The notes beneath the pieces were generated by a model. The model was not told the DNA's origin and ran no database searches. It saw only the letters and a program-made list of their open reading frames with translations. A stretch of DNA of 64,000 bases from [Leptolyngbya] sp. JSC-1 (GTDB taxonomy: Bacteria; Cyanobacteriota; Cyanobacteriia; Elainellales; Elainellaceae), in NCBI GenBank assembly GCA_000733415.1, contig KL662191.1:262415-326414 (forward strand), written 5' to 3'. A program made the translations under genes and the position numbers. Within the stretch, counting starts at the first letter, position 1; each line of letters starts with the position of its first letter. This document shows, in pieces, positions 19,244 to 28,161 of the stretch.

Positions 19244-21286
19244 ATGCCTGCGCTCACCAGTTCACCTGCTATCACGGCTTTCCCCCTCACGGCTGTCGTG
19301 GGACAGGAAGCAATTAAGCTCGCCTTGCTGTTGGCTGCGATTGATCCAGCACTTGGAGGTGTGGTGATTGCCGGACGGCGCGGTACAGCCAAATCGGTAA
19401 TGGCCCGGGCAATCCATGCGCTGCTGCCTCCGATTGAAGTGGTAAAAGGCTCCTGCTGTAACTGTGACCCAACCCAGCCCAACGAATGGGACAACGAAAC
19501 AATCGCCAGATTCGCTAGTGAGTTGAATTTCTCAGGGCTGCCAACCGAGATCATTCCCGCCCCATTTATTCAGGTTCCTCTGGGTGTAACCGAAGACCGG
19601 CTGTTGGGATCAGTGGATGTGGCTCAGTCGATTAAGCGCGGCGAAACGGTATTTCAGCCCGGATTGCTGGCCGAAGCCCATCGAGGGGTGCTGTATGTGG
19701 ATGAAATCAACCTGCTCGACGACCAGATCGCTAACCTGCTGTTGACTACTCTGAGCGAAGGCCGTAACCAAATCGAGCGGGAAGGTATCAGCTTTCAACA
19801 TCCCTGTAGGCCGCTGCTGATTGCCACCTACAATCCGGAAGAAGGCGATCTGCGCGAACATTTGCTCGACCGGATTGCGATTGTCCTCTCTGCCGATGCC
19901 GTGCTGGGATTGGATCAGCGAGTTGAGGCGGTGGATCAGGCCACGCAGTTTGCGGAATCGCCGCAAGCCTTCTTGCAACAGTACGCAGAGGACATCGACG
20001 GTTTGAAAACTCAGATCGTCTTGGCACGAGAATGGCTCAAGGATGTGCAAATCCAGCCCGAACAGATTGCCTACTTGGTTAATGAAGCGATTCGGGGTGG
20101 GGTGCAGGGCCATCGGGCCGAACTGTTTGCCCTCCGGGTTGCTAAAGCCCATGCTGCTCTTGACGGACGTACCGCCGTAAACGCTGAGGATTTGCGACGA
20201 GCCGTTGAGTTGGTGATTGTACCCCGATCCACGATCGTGCAGACACCTCCAGAAGAAATGCCGCCCCAACCGCCACCACCGCCGCCGCAAGACCAGCAGG
20301 AGTCGGAGCAGGATCAGGACGAAGACGAACCCGATGAGCCGGAAGATGAGCCACCCGAAGAACCGCCCAGCATTCCAGAAGAATTCATTTTCGACCCAGA
20401 AGGTGTGCTGCTGGACCCATCGGTGCTCTACTTTGCCCAAATGGCAAGCCGACAAGGTAAATCCGGTTCTCGTAGTACCATCTTTTCGGAAGATCGGGGC
20501 CGCTACATTAAGCCCGTCTTACCGAGAGGTACGGTGCGGCGAATTGCGGTGGATGCAACCTTACGGTCAGCCGCTCCCTATCAAAAAGTGCGGCGGCAGC
20601 GCTATGAGCAAACCCATCCAGCGTCGCGTAAGCGGGTGTTTGTGGAACAAGGCGATCTGCGAGCAAAACGGTTGGCCCGCAAGGCCGGAGCGCTGATTGT
20701 CTTTGTAGTAGATGCCTCTGGCTCGATGGCATTAAACCGAATGCAGTCCGCGAAGGGTGCTGTTTTACGCTTACTAACCGAAGCCTACGAGAATCGCGAT
20801 CAGGTGGCCCTCATTCCGTTTCGGGGGGAACAGGCCGAGGTGCTGTTGCCTCCTACCCGCTCGATTACTGCTGCCCGCCGTCGCCTAGAACGCATGCCCT
20901 GTGGTGGTGGCTCTCCGTTGGCGCATGGATTAACCCAAGCCGTCCGGGTAGGTATGAACGCCAAACAATCCGGCGATATTGGTCAGGTAGTGATTGTGGC
21001 GATTACGGATGGTCGCGGCAATATTCCTTTGGCTCGTTCCCTGGGTGAACCGCTACCCGATGGCGAAAAACCGGACATCAAAGCCGAATTGCTGGATCTG
21101 GCCGACAAGATTCGCCTGACTGGATTTCAGCTTCTGGTCATTGATACTGAAAACAAATTTGTCTCGACCGGATTCGCCAAAGAAATCGCCAAACACGCGG
21201 GTGGCAAATACTATCACTTGCCCAAAGCCACCGATCAGGCAATCGCAGCCATGACCAAAGGAGCCTTGCGCGATATCACGGGCTAG
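19244..21286 (+). CDS. chlD: Magnesium chelatase subunit ChlD
   Basis: A 680-residue AAA+ subunit of Mg-chelatase, which with ChlI and ChlH inserts Mg2+ into protoporphyrin IX at the first committed step of chlorophyll synthesis. The N-terminal AAA+ domain has GRRGTAKS near residue 44-51 and VLYVDEINLLDD. A Pro-rich then acidic linker (about 330-375) leads to a C-terminal von Willebrand A domain whose MIDAS site is D490-A-S-G-S. Length fits the family. The start is ATG 19244. It is convergent with the NB-ARC/WD40 gene, 13 bases away. Confidence 0.95.
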   Translation: MPALTSSPAITAFPLTAVVGQEAIKLALLLAAIDPALGGVVIAGRRGTAKSVMARAIHALLPPIEVVKGSCCNCDPTQPNEWDNETIARFASELNFSGLPTEIIPAPFIQVPLGVTEDRLLGSVDVAQSIKRGETVFQPGLLAEAHRGVLYVDEINLLDDQIANLLLTTLSEGRNQIEREGISFQHPCRPLLIATYNPEEGDLREHLLDRIAIVLSADAVLGLDQRVEAVDQATQFAESPQAFLQQYAEDIDGLKTQIVLAREWLKDVQIQPEQIAYLVNEAIRGGVQGHRAELFALRVAKAHAALDGRTAVNAEDLRRAVELVIVPRSTIVQTPPEEMPPQPPPPPPQDQQESEQDQDEDEPDEPEDEPPEEPPSIPEEFIFDPEGVLLDPSVLYFAQMASRQGKSGSRSTIFSEDRGRYIKPVLPRGTVRRIAVDATLRSAAPYQKVRRQRYEQTHPASRKRVFVEQGDLRAKRLARKAGALIVFVVDASGSMALNRMQSAKGAVLRLLTEAYENRDQVALIPFRGEQAEVLLPPTRSITAARRRLERMPCGGGSPLAHGLTQAVRVGMNAKQSGDIGQVVIVAITDGRGNIPLARSLGEPLPDGEKPDIKAELLDLADKIRLTGFQLLVIDTENKFVSTGFAKEIAKHAGGKYYHLPKATDQAIAAMTKGALRDITG

Positions 21287-21299
21287 CAAGCTCTAGCAT

Positions 21300-24200
21300 T
21301 CAGCAACAGGTTAAGTACTCGTCAATCGCGCCTAGGGCGATCAGCGTACTTCTCTGAGTTGGGGATAGGTTCAGAGCGCCGGTAATATTCATGCCTTCGT
21401 AAAGTCTGGGTAGCCGCAGGGTTTTTAGCTCCTTACCGGTTTCTACCTGCCAGAGTTTGATCGCCTCATCGTTGCTACCGCTGGCTAGAAGCTTGCCATC
21501 CAAACTAAACGCCACCGACCGCACCCGATCTGCGTGACCTTCGAGAGCCTGTAAGCACTGACCTGACTTCACATCCCACAGCCGCACCACCCGATCATCG
21601 CTGCCGCTCGCCAAAATGCGGCTATCTGGACTAAAGGCCACCGAGCGAATCCCATTCTTAAAACCATCCAGTGTGCTGAGATTTTTGCCGCTTTTCACGT
21701 CCCACAGCCGCACCATTCGACCGACACTGCTGCTGGCCAGCGTCTTGCCATCGGGACTAAAAGCGACTGACCGAATCCAGTGAGTATGGCCTTTCAAGGT
21801 ATTCAGACACTGATAGGTACGCACATCCCACAGTTTGACTGTCAGGTCGCTACTGCCGCTGGCGAGGGTGTTGCCATCCGGGCTAAAGGTAACCGACCAA
21901 ACCCAGTCGGTGTGTCCAGATAGAATTGCTAGACATTGCCCGGTCATGACTTGCCAGAGCCGAACTGTTCTGTCGCTGCTGCCGCTGGCGAGTATTTGCC
22001 CATCCGGGCTAAAAGCCACTGAATGCACACCATCCCCATGCCCAGAGAAAATCTTCAGGCATTCCCCGGCGCCCATATGCCAGAGGCGAATCGTGCAGTC
22101 CTCACTGCCGCTGGCAAGCAGACGGCCATCGGGGCTAAAGGCCACCGACCAAACGCGGCTCTTATGCTCCGATAACTCAATTAGGCACTGTTCGGTCGTC
22201 ATATTCCAAATTCGAACTGTTTGATCCTCACTACCGCTGGCCAGGGTTTGCCCGTCCGGACTAAAAGCCACCGAGCGAATGCCGCGAGCATAGCCCTGTA
22301 GGGTTTTCAGCCGTTGCCCGTTCTTCACATCCCACAGTTTCACGGTTTGATCATCGCTACCGCTCGCCAGAAGCTGACCATCGGGACTGAATTTGACCGA
22401 GCGCACCCAGCTTGTATGCCCATGCAGCGTCTTCAGCAGTTCACCCGTTTCCACCTGCCAGAGCCGCACGGTTTGATCTTCACTGCCGCTGGCCAAAAAC
22501 TGACCATTTGGACTAAAGACTACTGACCAAACCCAGCCGCGATGCCCTTTTAAGGTGCGCCAGCATTCCCCAGTCTCTAGAGTCCAGAGGCAAATTGTAT
22601 GGTCACTACTGCCGCTAGCGAGGGTTTGTCCATCAGGACTGAAAGCCACCGAACGCACGCCACGCAGATGCTGCTTCAGCACTCGTATACATTCTCCTTG
22701 CCCCACATCCCAGAGACAAATTGTGTGGTCACTGCTACCGCTGGCTAGAAGCTGCCCATTGGGACTAAAGGCCACCGAACGTACCACGTTGGTATGCTCT
22801 GTCAGTTTGTGGATGCATTCACCTGTCGCAACCTGCCAAATCCGCACCGTGTGGTCATCACTGCCACTGGCTAGAAGCTGCCCATCGGGACTAAAGGCGA
22901 CTGAACGCACCCAACTGGTATGGTTTTCCAGAATTCGGTTACACTGCCCAGTTGCCACATTCCACAAGCGAATCGTTTTGTCTTCACTGCCGCTAGCGAG
23001 CGTTTGCCCATCAGGACTGAAGGCTACCGAACGCACCCAGTCCTCGTGCCCTTGCCAGGTGGCGATCTGTTCGCCTGTGACTAAATTCCAAATGCGGATT
23101 TGATTATCAGTGTCGCCAGTGGCCAACCGTTTGCCATCTGGACTAAACGCCAGCGACAGAATGCTGCCCAACTTTTCGGCGAAAACCGATTGGGCTAGAT
23201 CGGCTCGCATAAAGTTGACGCGATGCAGCTCGATGTCTTTAAGATAGGCTTGTCGCACCGTCAGTCGAGAAAAATTGCAGTCGCTTAGGTCCAAACGCAT
23301 TTGTCCCATGAGGTTCAGCAGATTGCCCGCCATATAGCCCGGTTTGAGTGAAGCCTGCTGCTGTTCGGCCACCAACTGCAAAAGGCGCTGTTGAACGGCT
23401 ACCTCGTTGGCGAAATTAGTGGCTAAGCGTTCAATCAAGGGCTTTAAAATCAGCCCAATTTGCCGCTCGCGGATGTAGTCTTTTGCCTCGGCCTTGATCA
23501 AGGCGTGACTGTTGAGTAGCTTGATTTTTCCAGAGCTGATTTCTTCATAAACACGCTCAACCAAGCGATTCGCCACATATTCCATCACGACCGGCTGAAG
23601 CGAAAATAAGGCTTTATCCCGTTCGACCAACGAGCGGCGGCTCAGAGATTCCAACGCTTCTAGCAATCTGGGTTGAGCTACGGGCGGCACCATGTCATTG
23701 CGTAATTCTGTCAGCGAGGTTGGTTCTGCACTCAGGGCTAGCCAATACATGATGTGCCGTTCTAAGCGAGAAAGCCGCTCAAACTGCTGCCGAAGCAGAT
23801 TCGAAATATCGCCAAATACGGCAGTTCCTTGGTTCAAAAATTCGGTTAAACTGCCGCCAAACACTTCTTGGATTGTGACTGAAGCAATCTTGAGCGCCAG
23901 AGGATTGCCGCCATAGAGCTGGTTAATAGTAGACCAAGCCTGGTCTGACTCCGCAAAAAGCCCCCTTTCCTTGAAAAAGTCGCGGGCTTCAATGGCTGTT
24001 AATCCTTGCAGGTGAAAGGCTCGGACTTTTCTGCCTTCGAGTTCGGTAAATTCTTGAGTTTTTTCGCTGCTGGTAGCTACCAAACAGCTCTGATGCTCGG
24101 TTTTAGCAACGAGTCGCAACAATGTGCCATAGTCCTGATAGCCCTCCTGATAAGTACCGGCCAAAGCATCGCGCCGCAACGTGTGCTCGATACCATCTAG

Positions 24201-24902
24201 GATCAACAAACAGCGACGGTGTTGCAAATAGCCAAGCAGCTGCACCATGCGCTCGTCCAGGTTTTCAGAGAGTCTATCAACCTGCCCATCGCCAAGTTTT
24301 TGCAGTAATTCTGCCAGAATTTCGTTCGGAGGCGGGGTGTGACTGAGCGAGCACCAAACCACCTGCTCAAATTGGTCTTTGACTCGCTTGACAAGTTCCG
24401 CCACCAAACTTGTTTTGCCAATTCCACCACTGCCTAGCACCTCCACTAAGCGACAGCGCTCCTTAACAACCCAGGCTTCTAGTTGATCCAATTCTCGACT
24501 ACGGCCATAGAAAGCATCAACCCCGGCAAGGCTTTCAAACACCATCTCCGGTATATCTGCCCATTTTGCGGTCTGTTTCGTGGATTTGGGTGCAGATACT
24601 GACCTTGATAGATCTTTTGGATCTTTGGCTGGTTCAGCCTGCAATTGAGACGGGTACTGCTGCTGATATTGAGACATCAATACTTGTAGAAGCCTGGCTA
24701 GCTTGCCCGGTCCCCTGCCGAGAATATTAAACTTGCGGTAGACCTCACCCAATCGTTTTCGAGCAGCGGCGGCGTCAATTTCCAACGCCACAGCAATGTC
24801 AGCCATAGAGTTGCCTTCTAGGGCAAGGTGCAGGACTTGAAACTCCGTATCTGAAACACCACGGCGACTAACGAGCGTTCTTAAGGCGTCTTGGGGGATC
24901 AC
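21300..24902 (-). CDS. HTH/NB-ARC/WD40 STAND-type signalling ATPase
   Basis: A 1200-residue multidomain protein. Residues about 10-75 form an HTH-like domain (MADIAVALEIDAAAARKRLG). An NB-ARC ATPase follows with P-loop GSGGIGKTS (157-165) and a Walker B segment CLLILDG. A short pentapeptide segment (about 530-572) precedes fourteen WD40 repeats of 42 residues, enough for two seven-bladed propellers, then a tail beginning RLYEGMNITG. STAND ATPases act as switches that oligomerise on ligand binding; here no enzyme effector domain is fused, only the HTH. The start is GTG 24902. The WD region is a 126-base DNA repeat and keeps long antisense ORFs open. The ligand and partners are unknown. Confidence 0.88.
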   Translation of the reverse strand: MIPQDALRTLVSRRGVSDTEFQVLHLALEGNSMADIAVALEIDAAAARKRLGEVYRKFNILGRGPGKLARLLQVLMSQYQQQYPSQLQAEPAKDPKDLSRSVSAPKSTKQTAKWADIPEMVFESLAGVDAFYGRSRELDQLEAWVVKERCRLVEVLGSGGIGKTSLVAELVKRVKDQFEQVVWCSLSHTPPPNEILAELLQKLGDGQVDRLSENLDERMVQLLGYLQHRRCLLILDGIEHTLRRDALAGTYQEGYQDYGTLLRLVAKTEHQSCLVATSSEKTQEFTELEGRKVRAFHLQGLTAIEARDFFKERGLFAESDQAWSTINQLYGGNPLALKIASVTIQEVFGGSLTEFLNQGTAVFGDISNLLRQQFERLSRLERHIMYWLALSAEPTSLTELRNDMVPPVAQPRLLEALESLSRRSLVERDKALFSLQPVVMEYVANRLVERVYEEISSGKIKLLNSHALIKAEAKDYIRERQIGLILKPLIERLATNFANEVAVQQRLLQLVAEQQQASLKPGYMAGNLLNLMGQMRLDLSDCNFSRLTVRQAYLKDIELHRVNFMRADLAQSVFAEKLGSILSLAFSPDGKRLATGDTDNQIRIWNLVTGEQIATWQGHEDWVRSVAFSPDGQTLASGSEDKTIRLWNVATGQCNRILENHTSWVRSVAFSPDGQLLASGSDDHTVRIWQVATGECIHKLTEHTNVVRSVAFSPNGQLLASGSSDHTICLWDVGQGECIRVLKQHLRGVRSVAFSPDGQTLASGSSDHTICLWTLETGECWRTLKGHRGWVWSVVFSPNGQFLASGSEDQTVRLWQVETGELLKTLHGHTSWVRSVKFSPDGQLLASGSDDQTVKLWDVKNGQRLKTLQGYARGIRSVAFSPDGQTLASGSEDQTVRIWNMTTEQCLIELSEHKSRVWSVAFSPDGRLLASGSEDCTIRLWHMGAGECLKIFSGHGDGVHSVAFSPDGQILASGSSDRTVRLWQVMTGQCLAILSGHTDWVWSVTFSPDGNTLASGSSDLTVKLWDVRTYQCLNTLKGHTHWIRSVAFSPDGKTLASSSVGRMVRLWDVKSGKNLSTLDGFKNGIRSVAFSPDSRILASGSDDRVVRLWDVKSGQCLQALEGHADRVRSVAFSLDGKLLASGSNDEAIKLWQVETGKELKTLRLPRLYEGMNITGALNLSPTQRSTLIALGAIDEYLTCC

Positions 24903-25180
24903 TGTAACTAGCTCGCATTGCTAAAGGTTCAGTTCAAGGCTGATACTCATTTCTAGCACAAATTTTCTAGCACAAATCACTTATGTGATTCACAACTTTC
25001 TCTACGATAGTGCGTATTGTGAGATTTCTGGATGAATCTTCCGTGAAGTCTGACCTGCCAGTAGATAATTCAATCAGATTATTCTCAAGGCGGCAAAAAC
25101 GATTTGCCGCCTGATTCGACCATTAGCTGAAAACAAAGTGCTATAGTAAAATTGCCTCTTTCTCACAATTTGGTTGATAT

Positions 25181-25196
25181 TCTCACAAAAGTGAGA
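25181..25196. promoter_or_regulatory. Inverted repeat TCTCAC-N4-GTGAGA, site 1
   Basis: Perfect 6-base arms around AAAA. A second site of the same consensus and same total length lies at 25454-25469. Symmetry and spacing fit a dimeric regulator. The site is 375 bases upstream of the NfeD-like gene and about 280 upstream of the divergent NB-ARC/WD40 gene, so either could be controlled. Confidence 0.4.
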
Positions 25197-25453
25197 TATG
25201 GTTATGACGTAACCCATTCCATCCAAGTTTTCATTCAGGCAAAGGCGGTTATGAGACAGAACCTGCGCCAGTGCACTAAGCCAGAACAGCCAGAACAGAA
25301 TGAATGGAATGTGGTGTGAGATCGTATGAGATCAATGGTTTTTCCTGGCAGATTTTTATTAATTTTGCTGCGGCAGCGACGGTGGGAGTGCTGCCTTTTG
25401 ATTGAAGGTAAACAGTAAGAGAGTAGGCAGTAAGGCGTTGCCAACAACAATTT

Positions 25454-25469
25454 TCTCACTTGAGTGAGA
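25454..25469. promoter_or_regulatory. Inverted repeat TCTCAC-N4-GTGAGA, site 2
   Basis: TCTCACTTGAGTGAGA, with arms extendable to 7 bases. It shares all 12 arm positions with site 1 and lies about 100 bases upstream of the small-gene pair at 25571. Probable operator; the binding protein is not known. Confidence 0.4.
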
Positions 25470-25570
25470 GTGTGGATTGAAATGCTTCACATAGTCAAAT
25501 GCCTTCCTCAAGGAAGGCAAATTTGACATCCAAACATCCAATCAGTTTTTCATTCGAGGTAGGTGCGATT

Positions 25571-25801
25571 ATGAGTAGTCTATTCCTTCCTTCTAATTCC
25601 CAACTGCTGCCTGAGCCTGCCTTGGGAATTACAGATCGACCGATTGCCTATGGTCAGAATGGGCGAGTCAAGTACAAAGGAACCTACTGGTCTGCCCAAC
25701 TGTATCAACCGGAGCCAACGACGGTAGTCTCTGTTGGTGAACCTGTGAGCATCATCGGAATACGCGGAATTACCTTACTCGTGACGCCAACCGCATCCTG
25801 A
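25571..25801 (+). CDS. Small NfeD-like OB-fold protein
   Basis: A 76-residue protein. The part from residue 25 on (GQNGRVKYKGTYWSA, then VSVGEPVSIIGIRGITLLV) looks like the C-terminal OB-fold domain of NfeD proteins, which normally follows membrane segments and partners SPFH/stomatin proteins. Here the domain stands alone. ATG 25571 has GAGGTAGG about six bases upstream; the longer ORF from 25499 lacks this. The next gene, a small membrane protein, starts 11 bases later, so the two probably work as a split NfeD unit. That pairing is inference. Confidence 0.6.
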   Translation: MSSLFLPSNSQLLPEPALGITDRPIAYGQNGRVKYKGTYWSAQLYQPEPTTVVSVGEPVSIIGIRGITLLVTPTAS

Positions 25802-25812
25802 GGGCGCTGATC

Positions 25813-26052
25813 ATGATGGGAAGACCACCCGAGTATAGTCCGTTGCTAAAGTTTGCAGGAAATGTACTCAAATATTATTTGCTGAGCTGGCTTTGTTTTG
25901 GAGTTGTTTGTATTGTGCTCGCTGGCCTTGGGGCATTCGAGGCGATTGCCTTTCTGGTTGCGACAGTAGCACAGTTCCTGCTACGCCTAGTGGTTTTCAT
26001 CTTTTGCCTAGTCGTAGTTGGAGTTGTGGCTGAAGCTTGGAAACACTGGTGA
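25813..26052 (+). CDS. Small membrane protein next to NfeD-like gene
   Basis: A 79-residue protein with two likely membrane segments (about 20-40 and 44-72) and a short N-terminal tail. No family is recognised. The start is ATG 25813, immediately followed by a second ATG. It lies 11 bases after the NfeD-like gene on the same strand and is very likely cotranscribed. Confidence 0.55.
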   Translation: MMGRPPEYSPLLKFAGNVLKYYLLSWLCFGVVCIVLAGLGAFEAIAFLVATVAQFLLRLVVFIFCLVVVGVVAEAWKHW

Positions 26053-26123
26053 GGTAGGGGCAAACTGACTTGAATGCTTGAATAATCCTCAATCCTTGAG
26101 GCAATACGGATTTAGGGATTGGG

Positions 26124-26189
26124 CTGTCACCTGCTATCCGTCATTGCGATTTGCTTTGAGGCTGACCAATGTTCAACGACGGGTGACAG
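26124..26189. terminator. Possible bidirectional stem-loop terminator
   Basis: Arms CTGTCACC and GGTGACAG, with a second short pair CCGTC/GACGG inside, lie between the 3' ends of two convergent genes. A short T run follows on the plus strand only. Placement fits a shared transcription stop. Confidence 0.4.
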
Positions 26190-26228
26190 TTTAAGTTAGG
26201 TTTTTCTAAAGCTAAGACTGGACGATGC

Positions 26229-27014
26229 TTAGGGATCGGTCTGGAGCGTCTGCGGTTGCAAAAATACCATCATTTGCTCTAAACCCCGCTGAATCCGGCG
26301 AGTTACGGTCATGGGGCTGACGCCAATCCGCTCGGCCACTTCTTTGCGAGACAGTTCATTGAAGAAGACAAATTCGATCGCAGCTCTGGTCTTATCTTCT
26401 AATTGGCTCAGGGCACGCTGGAGCTGCTGCCGATCTTCTTCTAGCCGCTGGAGCGCCTGATAGCGAGCATCGGGCAGGGTTTCACCCAACGTAATCGAAG
26501 AATCGACCTGCTGGCAAACGGTAGCATCTAGGCTGAGGGGTAAACGATTCTTAACGGCTAGCTTGATTTCGCGCCACTCATAAGCAGAAATTCCCAGTGC
26601 CTCAGCAATTTCCGTGTCGTTTGGCTGATAGCCCAGTTTCTTAGCTAAAGCTACCCGAACTTTCTGACCTTCTTTTTGTAGATCTTGCCAGCGTCTGGGC
26701 ACCTTAATAGAACTACCCCGGTCGCGGAGAAAATGCAGCATTTCACCCCGAATGTAAGGCACCGCAAACGAACTAAAGGCGCAACCTTGACTGGGATTAA
26801 ACCGTTCGATGGCCCGGATCAAACCGAGATAGCCAATTTGCTCCAGGTCTTCGTAAGGTTCGGCACACTGATGACTGACTCGATGAGCAATCTTACGAAC
26901 CAAGCCAGCATTCATGCGCACCAGTTTGTTACGGAGTGCTACAGAAGGATTTTGCTGATAGGCCATCAACAATTCCATGCAGTTAGAACGAAGAGAAGAT
27001 TGAGTAGCCGTCAT
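26229..27014 (-). CDS. sigF: Group 3 RNA polymerase sigma factor, SigF type
   Basis: About 261 residues with sigma-70 regions 2, 3 and 4 and no region 1. Region 2 is seen in EPYEDLEQIGYLGLIRAIERF and FSSFAVPYIRGEM; region 4 in ELSRKEVAERIGVSPMTVTR. It matches the SigB/SigF/SigG-type group 3 factors. In Synechocystis SigF drives pilA and motility genes and stress responses. The ORF is open to 27137, but I use ATG 27014, which has AAGGTGG about seven bases upstream. No anti-sigma gene is next to it. The SigF name is by resemblance; other group 3 paralogues are possible. Confidence 0.85.
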   Translation of the reverse strand: MTATQSSLRSNCMELLMAYQQNPSVALRNKLVRMNAGLVRKIAHRVSHQCAEPYEDLEQIGYLGLIRAIERFNPSQGCAFSSFAVPYIRGEMLHFLRDRGSSIKVPRRWQDLQKEGQKVRVALAKKLGYQPNDTEIAEALGISAYEWREIKLAVKNRLPLSLDATVCQQVDSSITLGETLPDARYQALQRLEEDRQQLQRALSQLEDKTRAAIEFVFFNELSRKEVAERIGVSPMTVTRRIQRGLEQMMVFLQPQTLQTDP

Positions 27015-27301
27015 TTGAATGAACCACCTTGTATCGGATTTAGGCTCATTGTCGGCAGAGAAGAGATAGCAAACCATCGTTATTCCACGGGAATGAACGG
27101 AGGCCGCCTCGATAGGATCAGCAGAAATACTGACCACTTACTGAGCCACTACGGGATCTTTGAGCAGACAGCGGCGTTTCACACGCAAAGATTGGCACTC
27201 GTTTCGGGATAGATCACCTAAAATCGAGTCAGAACCCGATCCGCATAGTGATTCAGCAAACGGGACTGTCAGTTAACAAGTTTGTTAACAAGGAACTATC
27301 T

Positions 27302-28027
27302 ATGAGCAATTCCAGTAACTTTCGGAGTGCCATTCGTCAGGCACAGGGACAAGCCCTGATCGGCCCCAATGTAATTTCCAACGCGCTGCCCTACCTCGGC
27401 GGTGGCCTGATTCTCACAGCGGTTGGTATCTACGGCGGCTTGAGGGTGATTCAAGCGAATCCGGCACTGTTTATGCCGACATTCATCGGGGCGCTGGTCC
27501 TTCAGTTGATTTTGTTTTTTGTGGCTAGGGGAGTTGCCGAAAAGGGCAATAACAGCACCGCCTTACCCCTGCTGGCAACCTACAGTCTGCTAACTGGATA
27601 TACCCTGAGCGGCATTGTCCAGGTGGCGCTGGGGACTCAAGGCGTGGGTGTGGCCGGTATCGGCATTGCGGCCCTTGGCTGTGGTGCAACGTTCATTGTG
27701 GCACGTCAGATTGGTTCCAACCTATCAGAGCAGGATGGATTAGCATTCGGCAAAACGATTCAGATCGGGATTATTGCCCTCCTGGTTGTCTTGGTGCTGC
27801 AACTGCTGTTTAGCTTGTTTGGCGTTTTTACTCCAACTTGGTTAGAAATCGCCATTTCTGGGCTTGGAGTCATGTTGTTTGCTGGTGCCGCTGTTGTTGA
27901 TTTCTTTGTGTTGCCGCGCGCTTACCGAGATGATCAGTATCTTCCGGCTGCGCTGTCGATGTATCTCACCTACATCAACCTGTTCATCTTCATTCTGCGG
28001 CTTTTGATCGCAGTCAACCGCGAGTAG
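27302..28027 (+). CDS. Bax inhibitor-1 (YccA/TMBIM) family membrane protein
   Basis: About 241 residues with seven likely membrane segments and the family's late segment YRDDQYLPAALSMYLTYINLFIFILRLL. Members are proposed to form proton-sensitive calcium leak channels. ATG 27302 (MSNSSNF) has AAGGA about eight bases upstream; the ORF start 18 codons earlier is not supported. It is divergent from the sigma factor gene, with their promoters in the shared 287-base gap. A terminator follows at 28075-28104. Confidence 0.85.
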   Translation: MSNSSNFRSAIRQAQGQALIGPNVISNALPYLGGGLILTAVGIYGGLRVIQANPALFMPTFIGALVLQLILFFVARGVAEKGNNSTALPLLATYSLLTGYTLSGIVQVALGTQGVGVAGIGIAALGCGATFIVARQIGSNLSEQDGLAFGKTIQIGIIALLVVLVLQLLFSLFGVFTPTWLEIAISGLGVMLFAGAAVVDFFVLPRAYRDDQYLPAALSMYLTYINLFIFILRLLIAVNRE

Positions 28028-28074
28028 AACCCGTTTTGGGATAGATTACATACATTTGAAGATCTAACGATCAA

Positions 28075-28104
28075 GGACTGAGTGGAGATTCTGCTCAGTC
28101 TTTT
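28075..28104 (+). terminator. Rho-independent terminator after the Bax-inhibitor-like gene
   Basis: Stem GGACTGAG / CTCAGTC(T), 11-base loop, then TTTT. It lies about 50 bases after the stop codon and about 60 before the permease start, separating the two units. Confidence 0.7.
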
Positions 28105-28161
28105 GTGTTTCAATTGGATTTCAGGTTAATTTTCAGTACAAACGATTCATTTCCTTTCCCC

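Larger units (their letters stand above)
24903..25570. other. Upstream region with paired inverted repeats
   Basis: About 670 bases between divergently arranged genes. No gene is seen; the minus-strand ORFs at 25235-25541 show no family resemblance. It holds two 16-base inverted repeats (25181-25196 and 25454-25469) and a local duplication of TTTCTAGCACAAAT near 24950-24978. Confidence 0.5.

Noticed and set aside
19610..20455. 281-codon ORF antisense to chlD
   Set aside because: Shadow of the well-supported chlD frame; composition follows codon bias of the other strand.
21835..23103. Plus-strand ORFs across the WD40 gene
   Set aside because: Repetitive antisense shadows kept open by the 126-base WD unit.
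24903..25570. NB-ARC/WD40 gene plus small membrane genes as a defence island
   Set aside because: No nuclease, protease or other effector gene nearby and the two units are divergent; the evidence is too thin.
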